From NCBI GenBank assembly GCA_963836085.1, contig CAWIHT010000011.1, positions 1 to 64,000 of the forward strand: a stretch of 64,000 nt of DNA, written 5' to 3'. Made by a program: the position numbers and the translations under genes. Within the stretch, counting starts at the first letter, position 1, and each line of letters starts with the position of its first letter. Source of the stretch: JAHEEL01 sp963836085 (lineage in GTDB: Bacteria; Actinomycetota; Acidimicrobiia; Spongiisociales; UBA5794). Below are positions 7,801 through 16,143 of this stretch, in pieces. The notes below the pieces were generated by a model. That model did not search any database, was not told where the DNA came from, and worked only from the letters and a program-made list of their open reading frames with translations.

Positions 7801-9561
7801 GAACGGTCGTTCGCCGAGCGAGAGCGCATCGCTCGTCTCGATCGCTCGTCGTGGGACGATTACGACCGGAACCTGATCTCAACTGGCGGAGGCGTCTTTG
7901 CCCGCTCACTCAAGCGGATCGACCTCACCGATGAGATGAAACAGGCGCTCGACACGAACGCTGACGAGATGACGCCGCAGCAGCTGATCTCTGCCATTCT
8001 CAAGGCGCCGGTCGATCTGTTCTGGAACGGCGGAATCGGCACGTACGTGAAGGCTGCCACCGAACCAAACGACGATGCGCAGGATCGGGCCAACGATGGG
8101 GTCCGTGTCGACGGTCGGGAACTCCGATGCCGGGTGGTCGGCGAGGGCGGCAATCTCGGGTTCACGCAGGCGGGTCGAATCGAGTTTGACCGCGCCGGTG
8201 GCCGGATGTTCACGGACTTCGTCGACAACAGTGGCGGTGTCGACTGTTCCGACCGTGAAGTGAACATCAAGATCCTGCTGCGGATGGCCGAGCGATCGGG
8301 TGCCTTGACTCGTGACGAGCGGAACAACCTCATCGAGGCCGTCTCGGACGACGTCGTCGAGGCCATCGTGTATGACAACTTCCTGCAGGCCCAGATTCTC
8401 TCGCAGGAAACCGCGGTCTCAGGCAAACGGATCGAGGCGTACGAGGACCTCATGGTTCGATTGGAGGCGGGCGCCGGGCTGGACCGGACGATCGAGATGC
8501 TCCCGACTACTGAGACGATGGTGGAGCGCGCCCGTGCCGGTCGGAGAATGGCGAGGCCGGAACTGGCCGTGCTGCTGGCGTATGCGAAACAACACCTCAC
8601 CGACGAACTCGTCGCATCCGACCTGCCCGAATCGCCGTACTTCTCCCGATTGCTCGTTCGCTACTTCCCGCAGCCGATCGTGGATCGTTTCGGTCCGTTG
8701 ATCCCCGACCATCCGCTTCGGAGGCAGTTGGCGGCCACGATCATCGCGAATGAGATCCTCAACTCCCAGGGCGTCACGTTCGTATCCCGACTCGAAGTAG
8801 AGACCGGCGCGACACCTCCGGAAGTCGTTGCTGCATATCGCATCGCTCGAGGAGTCGCCGGCGCGTCTGCCCGCTGGAGAGAAGTCGAGGCACTCGCCGG
8901 ATCGCTTGATGCCGACGTGGTGAATCGACTGCTCACGGGTGTCGACGACCTCGTTGAGGATCTGACCCGCTGGTTCATTGCCCACCCCAGCGACGAGTCC
9001 ATCCAGGACCGGATCGATCGCTATCGGAGCGGCTTCGAAGAACTCGCGACCGGTATTCAAACGATGGGGCCGAAGCGATGGCAGAACCGTCTCGAACGAT
9101 CGGTCGCTCGAATGATCCGGTCCGGCGTACCCGAGCACATCGCGACCGGTCACGCGACGCAGTTCGAGCTTGTCCATGGGGTCGACATCATCGATGTGGC
9201 CCAGGCGAACGATCGTTCAGTTGAGGAAGTCGGTCGCCTGTTCTTCCGGGCGGGCGCTGCCTTCCATCTCGACTGGCTCGAGCGGCACCTCGAGGATCTA
9301 CCGGCAGACACCCGGTGGCAACGGTGGGCGATCATCGGAATGGAGCAAGAGCTCTTGTCTCTCAGGCGGTCAATTGTTGAGCGGATGCTCATGGATTGGG
9401 CCGACCAGGAAGGAGACGCCGCGTTCTCTGCGTTCGCGGCTCGCGAGGACCTCGAGATCGGCCGCCTCAACCGGCTGATGAAGGCGTTGCGGCGGGACGG
9501 TGCCTCCGACAGCGCAGCGATCCAGGTCGCAATCCGCCAACTGGAGCAAGTGACCCGATAG
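4843..9561 (+). CDS. gdh: NAD-specific glutamate dehydrogenase, large (GDH-180) class
   Basis: Giant NAD-dependent glutamate dehydrogenase of 1572 aa, within the usual 1500-1650 aa range of the class. It deaminates glutamate to 2-oxoglutarate and ammonium and mainly serves amino-acid catabolism. ACT-like regulatory segments fill the N-terminal half. The catalytic core begins near residue 770 (GGVARGGIRWS), with the lysine-bearing PTGAKGGF near 810, followed by a Rossmann region near 948 (GVGDMSGDVFGNGM) and a long helical C-terminus. The frame is intact. It is convergent with the DivIVA-like gene, only 20 nt away. Glutamate from the hut genes at 46-51 kb could feed it, which is inference. Confidence 0.95.
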   Translation: MSRSDALEAFARAYTRRIPEDEAPSIDSDQLAATVEHLFAFADERRRAPLALRIFDPTIESCGYEVPGSVVEIVIDDMPFLIDSVTSLIGSLGYTIVRHYHPVVGTTRDASGALIGVGPGKDADHRESIQHYELAEAVNEEQRAELETRIHRTLEEVVATVRDFEPMRFAVRRMAHYVFEDGAAFDSADVDEAVAFLEWLLDDNFILLGYREYRIADDGDGPVIVTDTESGFGILADGTTSRFAEPVPLASLPQDLRERYEHGRQLVISKTNSQSTIHRDARMDYVGVRRVNPDGSPRGEARLVGLFTSKAYMESSATIPILRRKLRTILEEEDLLPGSHDYKVITQIFESFPKDELFSIGEEDLRSSLLGLLEAEEHQHVRLFVRRDVLHRNISILVVVPRDRFDANLRRNLQDLFLQRYEGVSVDYQLTLGETGDARIHFTVWVEGSIPVVSFEDLERDVYALTRTWEDRVTETLARTREPATARAMVDAHAWRYPSSFRAATALGEAAHSVADVEALLSSDGRIRVGIHNEDASEYPLTRIVVYSRDGKLDLSEMLPFVEDLGLRVIEEIPTSLSGDVDGDNLYAHDFGVVGFDGSPLDVTECGARVTAALTATLTGESESDGLSRLLVLSDLDHRRIHILRAYRSYWHLVSPAFSKPYVANAFAAHPDIARDLVRLFEVRFGPTSDGDAEAPLRASILARLEAVGSLDEDRILRGFLGLIDATVRTNAYLENGTLAFKLVSSLVPDVPEPRPLYEIFVFAPEVAGVHLRGGAVARGGIRWSIRREDYRTEVLGLMKAQMTKNVVIVPTGAKGGFVLRRVADPSVGPTMEEVKAGYEIFIRSLLDVTDNLEAGQVVHPIGVRTHDGDDPYFVVAADRGTATFSDAANAIAIEAGFWMDDAFASGGSSGYDHKALGITARGAWESVRRHFAELDVDIQADPITVVGVGDMSGDVFGNGMLLSRTIKLVAAFDHRHIFIDPDPDLERSFAERERIARLDRSSWDDYDRNLISTGGGVFARSLKRIDLTDEMKQALDTNADEMTPQQLISAILKAPVDLFWNGGIGTYVKAATEPNDDAQDRANDGVRVDGRELRCRVVGEGGNLGFTQAGRIEFDRAGGRMFTDFVDNSGGVDCSDREVNIKILLRMAERSGALTRDERNNLIEAVSDDVVEAIVYDNFLQAQILSQETAVSGKRIEAYEDLMVRLEAGAGLDRTIEMLPTTETMVERARAGRRMARPELAVLLAYAKQHLTDELVASDLPESPYFSRLLVRYFPQPIVDRFGPLIPDHPLRRQLAATIIANEILNSQGVTFVSRLEVETGATPPEVVAAYRIARGVAGASARWREVEALAGSLDADVVNRLLTGVDDLVEDLTRWFIAHPSDESIQDRIDRYRSGFEELATGIQTMGPKRWQNRLERSVARMIRSGVPEHIATGHATQFELVHGVDIIDVAQANDRSVEEVGRLFFRAGAAFHLDWLERHLEDLPADTRWQRWAIIGMEQELLSLRRSIVERMLMDWADQEGDAAFSAFAAREDLEIGRLNRLMKALRRDGASDSAAIQVAIRQLEQVTR

Positions 9562-9581
9562 CGCGGGAGCGGCGCCCCGTC

Positions 9582-10535
9582 CTACTCGCCCTTCGTTCTG
9601 AGGCCCTCGAGTGATCCAATCACCGAACCGGCATCATCGCCGAGGTGTGGGAGGTTCGCCGATCGTGACTGGTAGCGGGAAGCCCGAGGTTCGCGTTCTG
9701 CCGGCTGGACCTCACGAAGGGACGGCTCATCACGCAGATCGATTGAGACGCGTTCGTGGTCGTCGACGTCTGAGGCAGCGGCTGGCGCCGTGACGGGCTC
9801 CACGAGCGGCTCGCCGGCGCCACGGTCCGACGTGGCCGCCCGCAGCTGCGAGCGCTCGGCACTCGCAAGGAGTTCCGCATGCTGCCGCTCAGCCGTTGCG
9901 GTCAGAGCGAGGCTCCGTGCGCGTGCGTCTGCGACGAGTTCAGCAGCGTCGCGCTCCGCCTGGTGGCGGATTTCTTCAGCGCGGATCGCCGCCTCGGCTC
10001 TCGTCTGCTCTGCATCCTCAGCCGCTGCCATGCGGATCGCCTCCGCTTCCGCTGCAGCATCTGCAACGAGGGCGAGGCGAGTTGCATCGACTGATCCGAG
10101 GAGGTCCGAGCGTTCTTCGTTGATCCGCGCCGAGGTGTTGAGCGCACCGGTGAGTACGGCTTCGGCTTCGGCGTGAATCGATGAGGCGTGGTCGTTCGCC
10201 TGAGCGATGATCTCCTGCGCCTGCATGTGAGCACGGTCCTCAGCGAAGGCTTCGCCGTGGCCGGAGTCGGCGGCACCGGTCTCCGCTCCGACTGGCGAGA
10301 TCTCCCGGGCGCGCGCGACGACGGTCTCCTGGATGGTCTTGGCCGCCTTTGTGTGGGCTTCCTCGAGTTTGCGTTCGGCTTTCTCCGTACGCACCTCGGC
10401 CAGCTTCGTGCGCTCTTCGAGCCGCGCCATCACCGTGCTGACCTTGTTCTGGAAGTCCTCGACCTGCAGCCGATCGTAGCCCTTGCGGACGACGTCGAAT
10501 CGGTAGGTCTCGACGTCGATCGACTCGAATTCCAT
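9582..10535 (-). CDS. DivIVA-domain coiled-coil protein
   Basis: A 317-aa cytosolic protein. The N-terminus (about residues 1-40: FESIDVETYRFDVVRKGYD, then LQVEDFQNKV) matches the DivIVA/GpsB membrane-targeting domain. Next comes a long Ala/Glu/Arg-rich coiled coil (about 40-220) and a low-complexity, proline- and acid-containing tail. DivIVA/Wag31 proteins mark poles or septa and organise growth in actinobacteria. This one is longer than Wag31 and its tail is not conserved, so it may be a paralogue (SepIVA-like or FilP-like) rather than Wag31. The start at 10535 has an AAGGGAGA Shine-Dalgarno. Confidence 0.75.
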   Translation of the reverse strand: MEFESIDVETYRFDVVRKGYDRLQVEDFQNKVSTVMARLEERTKLAEVRTEKAERKLEEAHTKAAKTIQETVVARAREISPVGAETGAADSGHGEAFAEDRAHMQAQEIIAQANDHASSIHAEAEAVLTGALNTSARINEERSDLLGSVDATRLALVADAAAEAEAIRMAAAEDAEQTRAEAAIRAEEIRHQAERDAAELVADARARSLALTATAERQHAELLASAERSQLRAATSDRGAGEPLVEPVTAPAAASDVDDHERVSIDLRDEPSLREVQPAEREPRASRYQSRSANLPHLGDDAGSVIGSLEGLRTKGE

Positions 10536-10711
10536 GGATCTCCCTTTCCCGTGCTCTCAGCCCACCGCGACTGTACCGGTGGTTCCTGGCGTCGTACAGG
10601 GTCAACCTGGGAACAAGAAATGGTCTAGTCATTGTTGCCCCCTCAACGGGAACGGGTGGGTTTCCGGGCCGACCGATCCGGCAATCGGGTCCGTGCTGAA
10701 GGAGCGTCGGC

Positions 10712-11272
10712 ATGTACGAATCGAATGAGCGGGCATTGGTCGTGCCGCGAGTCGCTGCCGGCGCGGTGATGCTTGCCCACGGCACCAACCATGCCAGGGC
10801 GAGGGTCAGGATCGCGGGGTGGTTTGACAGCATCGGGTTCCGTATACCCGGACTCCAGTGGTTCGCATCCACGGCTACCGAGATCGGCATCGGCGCCCTT
10901 CTCCTTGCCGGTTTCGCGAACTCGGTTGCGGCAAGCGGGTCGGTCGCGGTGTGGTGGTCGCCATCTGGACGGTGCATCGTGTGGCGGGATTCTGGGTCAC
11001 GGCGCGCCTCGATGAAGGGCGGGAGTATGTGATGGTGCTCCGGCGTTGGATTGGCGATCGCGATTGGTGGTCCCGGCGCTCTCTCCGTTGATTCAGCCTC
11101 CGGGATCGACAAGGTCCTCGATGGATGGGTTGGCCTGGCTCTTGTGGCCGGTGGTGTGGCGGTGGCGGTGGCGCAGATGGCGACCTTCTCCCGCCCGCGA
11201 ATCAACGCCGAAGCCTGGGTGCTCCGGCGTGCACGATCGATTCCCGACGTCTACTTCCGGTTCGTTCCGTAG
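10712..11272 (+). pseudogene. DoxX-family membrane protein gene with two frameshifts
   Basis: Three reading-frame pieces together read as one small DoxX-like membrane protein. The first begins MYESNERALVVPRVAAG (10712) and continues through AHGTNHARA to GIGALLLAGF. The frame then shifts near 10940 to VVVAIWTVHRVAGFWVTARLDEG, and shifts back near 11045 to GLAIAIGGPGALSVDSASG, ending at 11272. The start has a GAAGGAGCG Shine-Dalgarno. Each piece keeps hydrophobic helices, so decay is recent or the shifts are sequencing or assembly errors. No alternative single gene fits. The two indels lie about 100 nt apart. Confidence 0.65.
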
Positions 11273-11430
11273 ACCATGTTCCGCAGTCGTGCCTCGACTT
11301 CGGCTGGATCTTGATCCCCGAAGTCGTAGTCACGCGAAAGAACATCCCGCAACCGATTGTTGGTCGCCTCCGTGTTGCGCGCGAGGTCTGCACGGCTGGC
11401 ACCCTCGTCACGTCGCTTCTTCCAACGCAT
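11251..11430 (-). CDS. Small hypothetical protein (59 aa)
   Basis: An ATG-started 59-aa reading frame begins MRWKKRRDEGASRADLARN and ends with RLRNMVYGTNRK. It fills the otherwise empty gap between the DoxX remnant (antisense 3' overlap of 22 nt) and the ComB-like gene. It is very hydrophilic, with basic ends and an acidic YDFGDQDPAEVE centre. Codon choice looks like that of neighbouring genes, but no clear Shine-Dalgarno is present. No family is recognised. It could be a real small protein or a chance frame. Confidence 0.4.
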   Translation of the reverse strand: MRWKKRRDEGASRADLARNTEATNNRLRDVLSRDYDFGDQDPAEVEARLRNMVYGTNRK

Positions 11431-11506
11431 CCGGCTTTATCGGAGCGGTACCGGAAAACCTTGAACCCATTTGTTGATCATTTCTTCGCGTGGCAGGCGA
11501 GTCCGG

Positions 11507-12196
11507 TCACGGCTCAGATCTGAGGGTGGGTATTCCGTCACACATCACGGCGCGGAGCGCGAAATCGAACCGATCGGTGTCGAGACAGTGGCGGAGATCT
11601 GCCGGATCGATCCAGGGCGTCGACTCGAGACGCCGTGCGCCGGCACCGCTGCGAATACGATCGATCCGGAGCGGATCATCGAGTTGGTGGAGAATCCGGT
11701 TCGATATGAGGTCCGCGGTCTCCTCGTCCTCGTCGGCGATCGAGGTGCCGCCGAGGCCCGATGCGATGATGGTGATGCGGCGGAAGTGGCGAACTGCGGT
11801 GACCGTGGCCGCGGCAACCACGAGACTCGCCGCATAGACGGGATCGGCTCCCGAGTGAAGCGCCGCCACCACACCTCGCGTCCCTGCCGATGTCCTCATC
11901 ACAACGATCGCTCCGTTGAGGTCGGGATGGGCGCCGACCTCGAGCGGGGAGTTGCCGAGGTCGAAGTCGTCGGGCCGTCGCCCTTCATCTTCGCCACATA
12001 GGACCGCTCGCGGTATCGATCGCGCCAGCTCGCGCGCTTCGTCGAGTGTCGCAGCGAGCACGATCTGGTGGACGCCCCGGTCGAAGAGGTACGCAGCGGT
12101 CGAGAAAGCCCGGAACGTGTCGATGACGATGGTCGGACCCGACACGCCGGTGGCGCCGGTGAGCAGTGAGCGGCGAATGATGATCGGCTTGTCCAC
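11507..12196 (-). CDS. 2-phosphosulfolactate phosphatase-like protein (ComB family)
   Basis: A protein of about 229 aa with the ComB fold. The opening segment GPTIVIDTFRAFSTAAYLF corresponds to the family's VIDVLRATT region. ARSIPRAVLCGEDEGRRP, the DLGNSPLEV segment and a TSAGTRGV motif follow, all typical of the family. ComB hydrolyses 2-phosphosulfolactate in coenzyme M synthesis in methanogens; bacterial homologues mostly lack a proven role. A longer frame to 12361 would run through the divergent gene. I chose the GTG at 12196 because TAGCAT lies 8 nt upstream, consistent with a leaderless start. Confidence 0.78.
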   Translation of the reverse strand: MDKPIIIRRSLLTGATGVSGPTIVIDTFRAFSTAAYLFDRGVHQIVLAATLDEARELARSIPRAVLCGEDEGRRPDDFDLGNSPLEVGAHPDLNGAIVVMRTSAGTRGVVAALHSGADPVYAASLVVAAATVTAVRHFRRITIIASGLGGTSIADEDEETADLISNRILHQLDDPLRIDRIRSGAGARRLESTPWIDPADLRHCLDTDRFDFALRAVMCDGIPTLRSEP

Positions 12197-12204
12197 GGGG
12201 ATCG

Positions 12205-12210
12205 ATGCTA
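12205..12210 (-). promoter_or_regulatory. Predicted -10 element (TAGCAT), leaderless ComB-like gene
   Basis: TAGCAT on the minus strand lies 8 nt before the GTG at 12196, with no Shine-Dalgarno sequence. It supports the shorter start. Confidence 0.4.
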
Positions 12211-12287
12211 TCGGGAGCAGCCCGTGCACCAGCGGTTGGAGTGCGAGCGAACCTCCTATCGTTGGATGATCCACGGGAGGAGCCCGC

Positions 12288-12854
12288 GTGATTCGCAACA
12301 TGGTTCGTGCCTCGGCGCTTGATCTCAACCTGTTCAACACAGCGGAACGATCGCCGAACATGATCTGGCAGGCGCTCGGCGTCGTCGTGATCGCGAACGC
12401 ACTCGCTGCTGTCGGCTCGTGGATCGGCTACGAGAACACGGCCGGCGAAGGGATGTGGGATTCAATTCGCCAATGGACCGGCATCGGAGGATTCCCGATT
12501 CCCACCGAGGGCGGCGTTGTCGCCGTCGTCGGTCTCGGCATTCTGTCGGCCGTCGTCGGATGGATCGTGTGGGCGGCAACGACCTCGTTCATTGGAACGA
12601 GGCTCTTCAAGGGCACGACCGACATGGGTGAGATGCTCCGAGTGCTGGGCTTTGCCCAGGCTCCTCGCGTGATCGGTCTGATTCCATTCCTCGGTCCGGT
12701 CGCGGCGGTGTGGGTGCTCGTTGCCTCCGTGGTAGCGATTCGGGAGGGTCTCGACTTCACGACTCGTCGTGCAATCGGCACGGCGATCGGCGGATGGCTG
12801 ATCTGGATCGTGCTGCAACAGGTGACCTCAGTCCTCCTCTCCGCATTCGTCTAA
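12288..12854 (+). CDS. Yip1-like integral membrane protein
   Basis: A 188-aa membrane protein with about five hydrophobic segments (around residues 25-45, 78-100, 120-150 and 160-188). The MLRVLGFAQAPRVIGLIPFLGP segment, loop and last helices resemble bacterial Yip1-domain proteins, whose function is poorly known. The GTG start at 12288 has a clear GGAGGAG. It diverges from the ComB-like gene and converges on the flippase-like gene, with a dispersed repeat starting straight after its TAA stop. Confidence 0.72.
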   Translation: MIRNMVRASALDLNLFNTAERSPNMIWQALGVVVIANALAAVGSWIGYENTAGEGMWDSIRQWTGIGGFPIPTEGGVVAVVGLGILSAVVGWIVWAATTSFIGTRLFKGTTDMGEMLRVLGFAQAPRVIGLIPFLGPVAAVWVLVASVVAIREGLDFTTRRAIGTAIGGWLIWIVLQQVTSVLLSAFV

Positions 12855-12912
12855 CACCGCGAACCCAGGGTTCGCCATCTCGCATGTGACGCCGACAGCT
12901 CGCGGAACGAAG
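12855..12912 (+). repeat. Half copy of the dispersed foldback repeat (copy B)
   Basis: Starts immediately after the TAA stop at 12852-12854 with CACCGCGAACCCAGGG. GCGAACCC-A-GGGTTCGC is a perfect 8-bp-arm hairpin here. GACGCCGACAGC and GCGGAACGAAGG follow, matching copies A and C. It fills the gap between two convergent genes and may act as a bidirectional terminator. Confidence 0.75.
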
Positions 12913-12920
12913 GCGTGGAC

Positions 12921-14033
12921 CTAGGTTGGGCTCGTTTCGCCGCGTCGTGCGATCTGCCAATCCTGCCGCCAGGATCGATTGGCTCGCCAGAAGACCCACG
13001 AGCCGAGGCCGACGATGATCGGCGGCAGATACGACAGGCCCCGGTAGAGCAGCACGCCGGCCGAGAGCAGATCGGCGTCTGCTCCCGAACCCCAGCCGAG
13101 CGTGAGCAACCCGATGAACCCGAGGTCGACGAGACCGAGACCGCCCGGACTCACCGGGATCATCACGAGCAGTCGGCCGAGAGCGAACGCCAGGATGACC
13201 CACGGGAGCGATACATCGGCTCCGGCTACGCCGACGGCTCGGAGCGACACCACGAAGAGCGCGGCCATCGACGCATGGTTGGCGATCGTTGCTGCCGTGA
13301 TGGCCTGCCACCGGTGCTCAGCAACGTGGAGGACGTTGTCCCTGAACCGAAGCGTTGCCGCCACCATGTCGACAGGATCGCGGTGCAGCTTCCCGGTTAC
13401 CCAGTTGACGACGCGGTTGAGCCAGTTTCCGAATGAGATGGCGGCCGACTCCGACTTGAGCACGATGCTGATCACCGCCACCCAGATCGCGACGGAGATC
13501 ACGCCGACGATCGAGACGGCCCACATCCACCAGACCGCTTCCCCCGCCAGGGCAATAGCCGCAACGGCGAGCACCGGCAGAGCTTGCCGCGCGAGCTGAT
13601 CCCACACACCGGCGGTGAGCAGACCTGCTGTGACGGCGCCTGGGGTGAACCCCCACGACAGGAATTGCGAGTACGTGATCGGCAGCGCGATGGCGCCGCC
13701 GGCCGGAAGCGAGTTGTTGATGGCGGTTGCTGTGGTCTGGACCACGAAGCCCTCGCGGAACCGCAGGCTCGGTATCGTCGACATGAAGACAAACACATAG
13801 GCCACGAGAAACCAGCCGGCGAACGCCGCCAGCAGCAACCACTCGAACGGCTCGATCCCTTGGATGTACTCCAGGACCGTGCGGTAGTCGGCAAGCTGAG
13901 GGAGCACGAAACCGAAGACGAGCACGAGGACGAGGATGGTGACCGCGCCACGCGCCAGCCGCTGCCAGATCGGCGGCTTCTGGGTCGTTGGGATGGCAGG
14001 ATTCTCCTGCGGTGTCTCGGCTGGATCGGTCAT
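12921..14033 (-). CDS. Lysylphosphatidylglycerol synthase TM region / flippase-like protein (UPF0104)
   Basis: A 370-aa polytopic membrane protein of the LPG_synthase_TM family, with about eight hydrophobic helices after a proline-rich cytosolic N-terminus. Recognisable family features are NNSLPAGGAIALPITY near residue 105 and the SPGGLGLVDLGF segment near 300. There is no catalytic C-terminal domain, so it is a stand-alone membrane module, probably moving or sensing lipid-linked material. Its start overlaps the SDR stop by 4 nt (ATGA), so the two are co-translated. It may be the distal end of the envelope operon that begins at 19107. Confidence 0.82.
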   Translation of the reverse strand: MTDPAETPQENPAIPTTQKPPIWQRLARGAVTILVLVLVFGFVLPQLADYRTVLEYIQGIEPFEWLLLAAFAGWFLVAYVFVFMSTIPSLRFREGFVVQTTATAINNSLPAGGAIALPITYSQFLSWGFTPGAVTAGLLTAGVWDQLARQALPVLAVAAIALAGEAVWWMWAVSIVGVISVAIWVAVISIVLKSESAAISFGNWLNRVVNWVTGKLHRDPVDMVAATLRFRDNVLHVAEHRWQAITAATIANHASMAALFVVSLRAVGVAGADVSLPWVILAFALGRLLVMIPVSPGGLGLVDLGFIGLLTLGWGSGADADLLSAGVLLYRGLSYLPPIIVGLGSWVFWRANRSWRQDWQIARRGETSPT

Positions 14034-14932
14034 GGGCGTGTCAGGCTATCGGTGTTCCGGCCGTCGTTGGGAAGATCGAACGCGCATCCCGTGGCTTCGG
14101 TGCTCGCTGCCCATAGGTGAGCGGCTGCTTCGTCGTTCAGGGCCGCCTCGCTTGGCGTGGTGAGTTGCTCGTTGGCGAAGTACCCGCCCGAGTGCTCCTC
14201 GATACCGGGCGTTGCGGCGGCGAACACGACGGTCGCCGCCCCCTCCGCCGGTGTGCGCATGCGAGAAGAGCCGGCCTTCCATACGAGCGCCGCGAGTCGG
14301 CTGTCTCCATCCTGGGCGATACGGGTCGCGACGTTGCCGGGGTGGATGGAGAAGGCGACCGACCCGGCGTCGGCGAACCGCGTGGCGAACTCTCGCGTGA
14401 ACAGAATGTTGGCGAGCTTGGAACGGGCATAGGCCCCGGTTCCCCAGTAGCGCCCGTCGGGTTCGAGCGACGTGAATGTGAGGTCGCGTCGTGCCGATCG
14501 GTGCATGTCGGAGGCGACGTTGACGATCCGTTCCGGGCGTGTTGACGGGTCCGCCGCCAGACGACAGGTCAACAGGAACGGTCCCAGATGGTTGACGGCC
14601 ATCGTCCACTCAAAGCCATCGACGGTCTCGCGTCGCGGCGTGACGTAGCACCCGGCGTTGTTGACGAGCAGGTCGACACGGCCGACGCGCCTGGCGAGAT
14701 CGTCGGTGAATGACCGGACGGCAGCGAGCGACGCCAGGTCGAGCACCATGGGCGTGACTGTGCGACCGGTCTCCGCCTCGACCGCGTCAGCCGCCGCACG
14801 GCCCCGAGTCGTGTCCCGCGACGTGATGATCACGTTGGCGCCCCTGCGGGCGAGTTCGGTGGCCGTTGCGAGACCGATCCCGGAGTTTGCCCCGGTGATC
14901 AGCACGGTCCGGCCCTTGATATCCCATGTCAC
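14030..14932 (-). CDS. Short-chain dehydrogenase/reductase (retinol dehydrogenase-like)
   Basis: A 300-aa SDR oxidoreductase. It has the cofactor motif TGANSGIG at residues 11-18, NNAG (VDLLVNNAG) near 86, a serine in IVNVASD, and the YARSK catalytic Tyr-Lys pair near 165, all in family order. The sequence resembles the RDH/WWOX group of NAD(P)H SDRs; the substrate is unknown. The open frame extends to 15091, but that extension lies inside the permease gene and looks non-coding. The GTG at 14932 is preceded 8 nt upstream by TAGCGT, whose TAG is also the permease stop codon. Confidence 0.88.
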   Translation of the reverse strand: MTWDIKGRTVLITGANSGIGLATATELARRGANVIITSRDTTRGRAAADAVEAETGRTVTPMVLDLASLAAVRSFTDDLARRVGRVDLLVNNAGCYVTPRRETVDGFEWTMAVNHLGPFLLTCRLAADPSTRPERIVNVASDMHRSARRDLTFTSLEPDGRYWGTGAYARSKLANILFTREFATRFADAGSVAFSIHPGNVATRIAQDGDSRLAALVWKAGSSRMRTPAEGAATVVFAAATPGIEEHSGGYFANEQLTTPSEAALNDEAAAHLWAASTEATGCAFDLPNDGRNTDSLTRP

Positions 14933-14940
14933 GAGGCGGA

Positions 14941-14946
14941 ACGCTA
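14941..14946 (-). promoter_or_regulatory. Predicted -10 element (TAGCGT) overlapping the permease stop codon
   Basis: TAGCGT lies 8 nt before the SDR GTG start, and its first three bases are the permease stop. It could make the SDR and flippase-like genes an independent leaderless unit within the larger operon. Confidence 0.4.
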
Positions 14947-16143
14947 CAGAGTCCGCAACGCTTCGGTTGGACTGACCCGCGCGGCGCGCATAGCGGGGTA
15001 GAGGCCGGCGACGACGCCGATCGCAATCGCGGCGCCCATGCCGCCGATGATGGCGATCTCCGGTATCAGGACGCCCCAACCGCGCGACCATGCGTACGCG
15101 GCGGTCACGGCGCCACCGAGCAGGACGCCACCGATGCCGCCGATCGTTGCCAGCAACAGGGACTCGCCGAGGAACTGGATCGAGATGTGCCGCTTCGTTG
15201 CGCCGAGCGCACGGCGGAGACCGATCTCTCCACGTCGTTCGAGCACTGAGATCACCATTACGTTGGCGATGCCGACGCCGCCGACGAGCAGGGCAACCGC
15301 ACCGAGTCCGAGGAGCAGGTTCGTGAATGCCTGGTCGGCGGCTTCCTTTGCTTCGAGTGCGTCGGATGGCCGCGTGACCTCGACCTCATCCGGGTTCTCC
15401 GGGTTCACCGTGGCCGGCAGCACCGAGCGAACGTCGTCGATGTTCGCCGGGTCGGTGCGCACATAGATCGTGCTTGGTACGCCATCGTGGTCGAGGTAGG
15501 TATCGGCTGCGTTGTAGCTCACGAGTGCGGACCGGTCGAGGTCGGGCGAGAGATCGAGCGTCTCCATGATTCCCACCACTGAGAACCACTCATCGCCGAG
15601 CCAGACGATGGTCCCGTTCGCTCCATCGGAGACCCCCATCCGTTCAGCGGCCACAGATCCGAGAACGGTCACCGGGAGGTCGCTCGCGGCCTTGTTGAGG
15701 AAGACGCCAGAGGCCATCTGACCTTGGAGTGTTTCGAGTAGGTTCTCGTCGACCGCTGCGACGCTGATGCCTCCGGTCTGTCCGGACGGCACGAGGTCGG
15801 TGCGGTAGACGTTTGCCTCGGTGATACTGATCGAGGCCACCTGTTCTACCGGTCCGATCCGGTCCACCATGGCCGTGGATTCTTCTGGGAGTTCCCCGCT
15901 GCCGATCCCAATCCCCGATCCGGCCTCGATCCTCAACATGTTCGTTCCGAGGCGGTCGAGTTGGGCAAGGAGGTCGGACTTCGAGGACTCGGACAAGCCG
16001 AGCACTCCGACCATCGCGGCGATTCCGATGACGATTCCGAGGGCGGAGAGCACCGACCGAAGGCGGCGGGTACGGAGGCCGATCAGCGACGCCCGCATCA
16101 TGTCGGCGGGGGCCAGGCGTGACGGTTCGAGGATTGTGCTCAC
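14944..16143 (-). CDS. MacB/FtsX-type ABC transporter permease
   Basis: A 399-aa membrane subunit of a MacB/LolCE-type ABC transporter. A short cytosolic N-terminus (LRTRRLRSVLSALGIVIG) leads into helix 1, then a roughly 220-residue external MacB_PCD domain, then three C-terminal helices with the ERRGEIGLRRALGATKRHI coupling element near residue 300 that defines the FtsX family. It overlaps the ATPase gene by 4 nt. With the adaptor and lipoprotein genes upstream it forms a tripartite-like export machine adapted to a cell without an outer membrane. Substrate unknown; peptides, lipids or antibiotics are the family's usual cargo. Confidence 0.92.
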   Translation of the reverse strand: MSTILEPSRLAPADMMRASLIGLRTRRLRSVLSALGIVIGIAAMVGVLGLSESSKSDLLAQLDRLGTNMLRIEAGSGIGIGSGELPEESTAMVDRIGPVEQVASISITEANVYRTDLVPSGQTGGISVAAVDENLLETLQGQMASGVFLNKAASDLPVTVLGSVAAERMGVSDGANGTIVWLGDEWFSVVGIMETLDLSPDLDRSALVSYNAADTYLDHDGVPSTIYVRTDPANIDDVRSVLPATVNPENPDEVEVTRPSDALEAKEAADQAFTNLLLGLGAVALLVGGVGIANVMVISVLERRGEIGLRRALGATKRHISIQFLGESLLLATIGGIGGVLLGGAVTAAYAWSRGWGVLIPEIAIIGGMGAAIAIGVVAGLYPAMRAARVSPTEALRTL

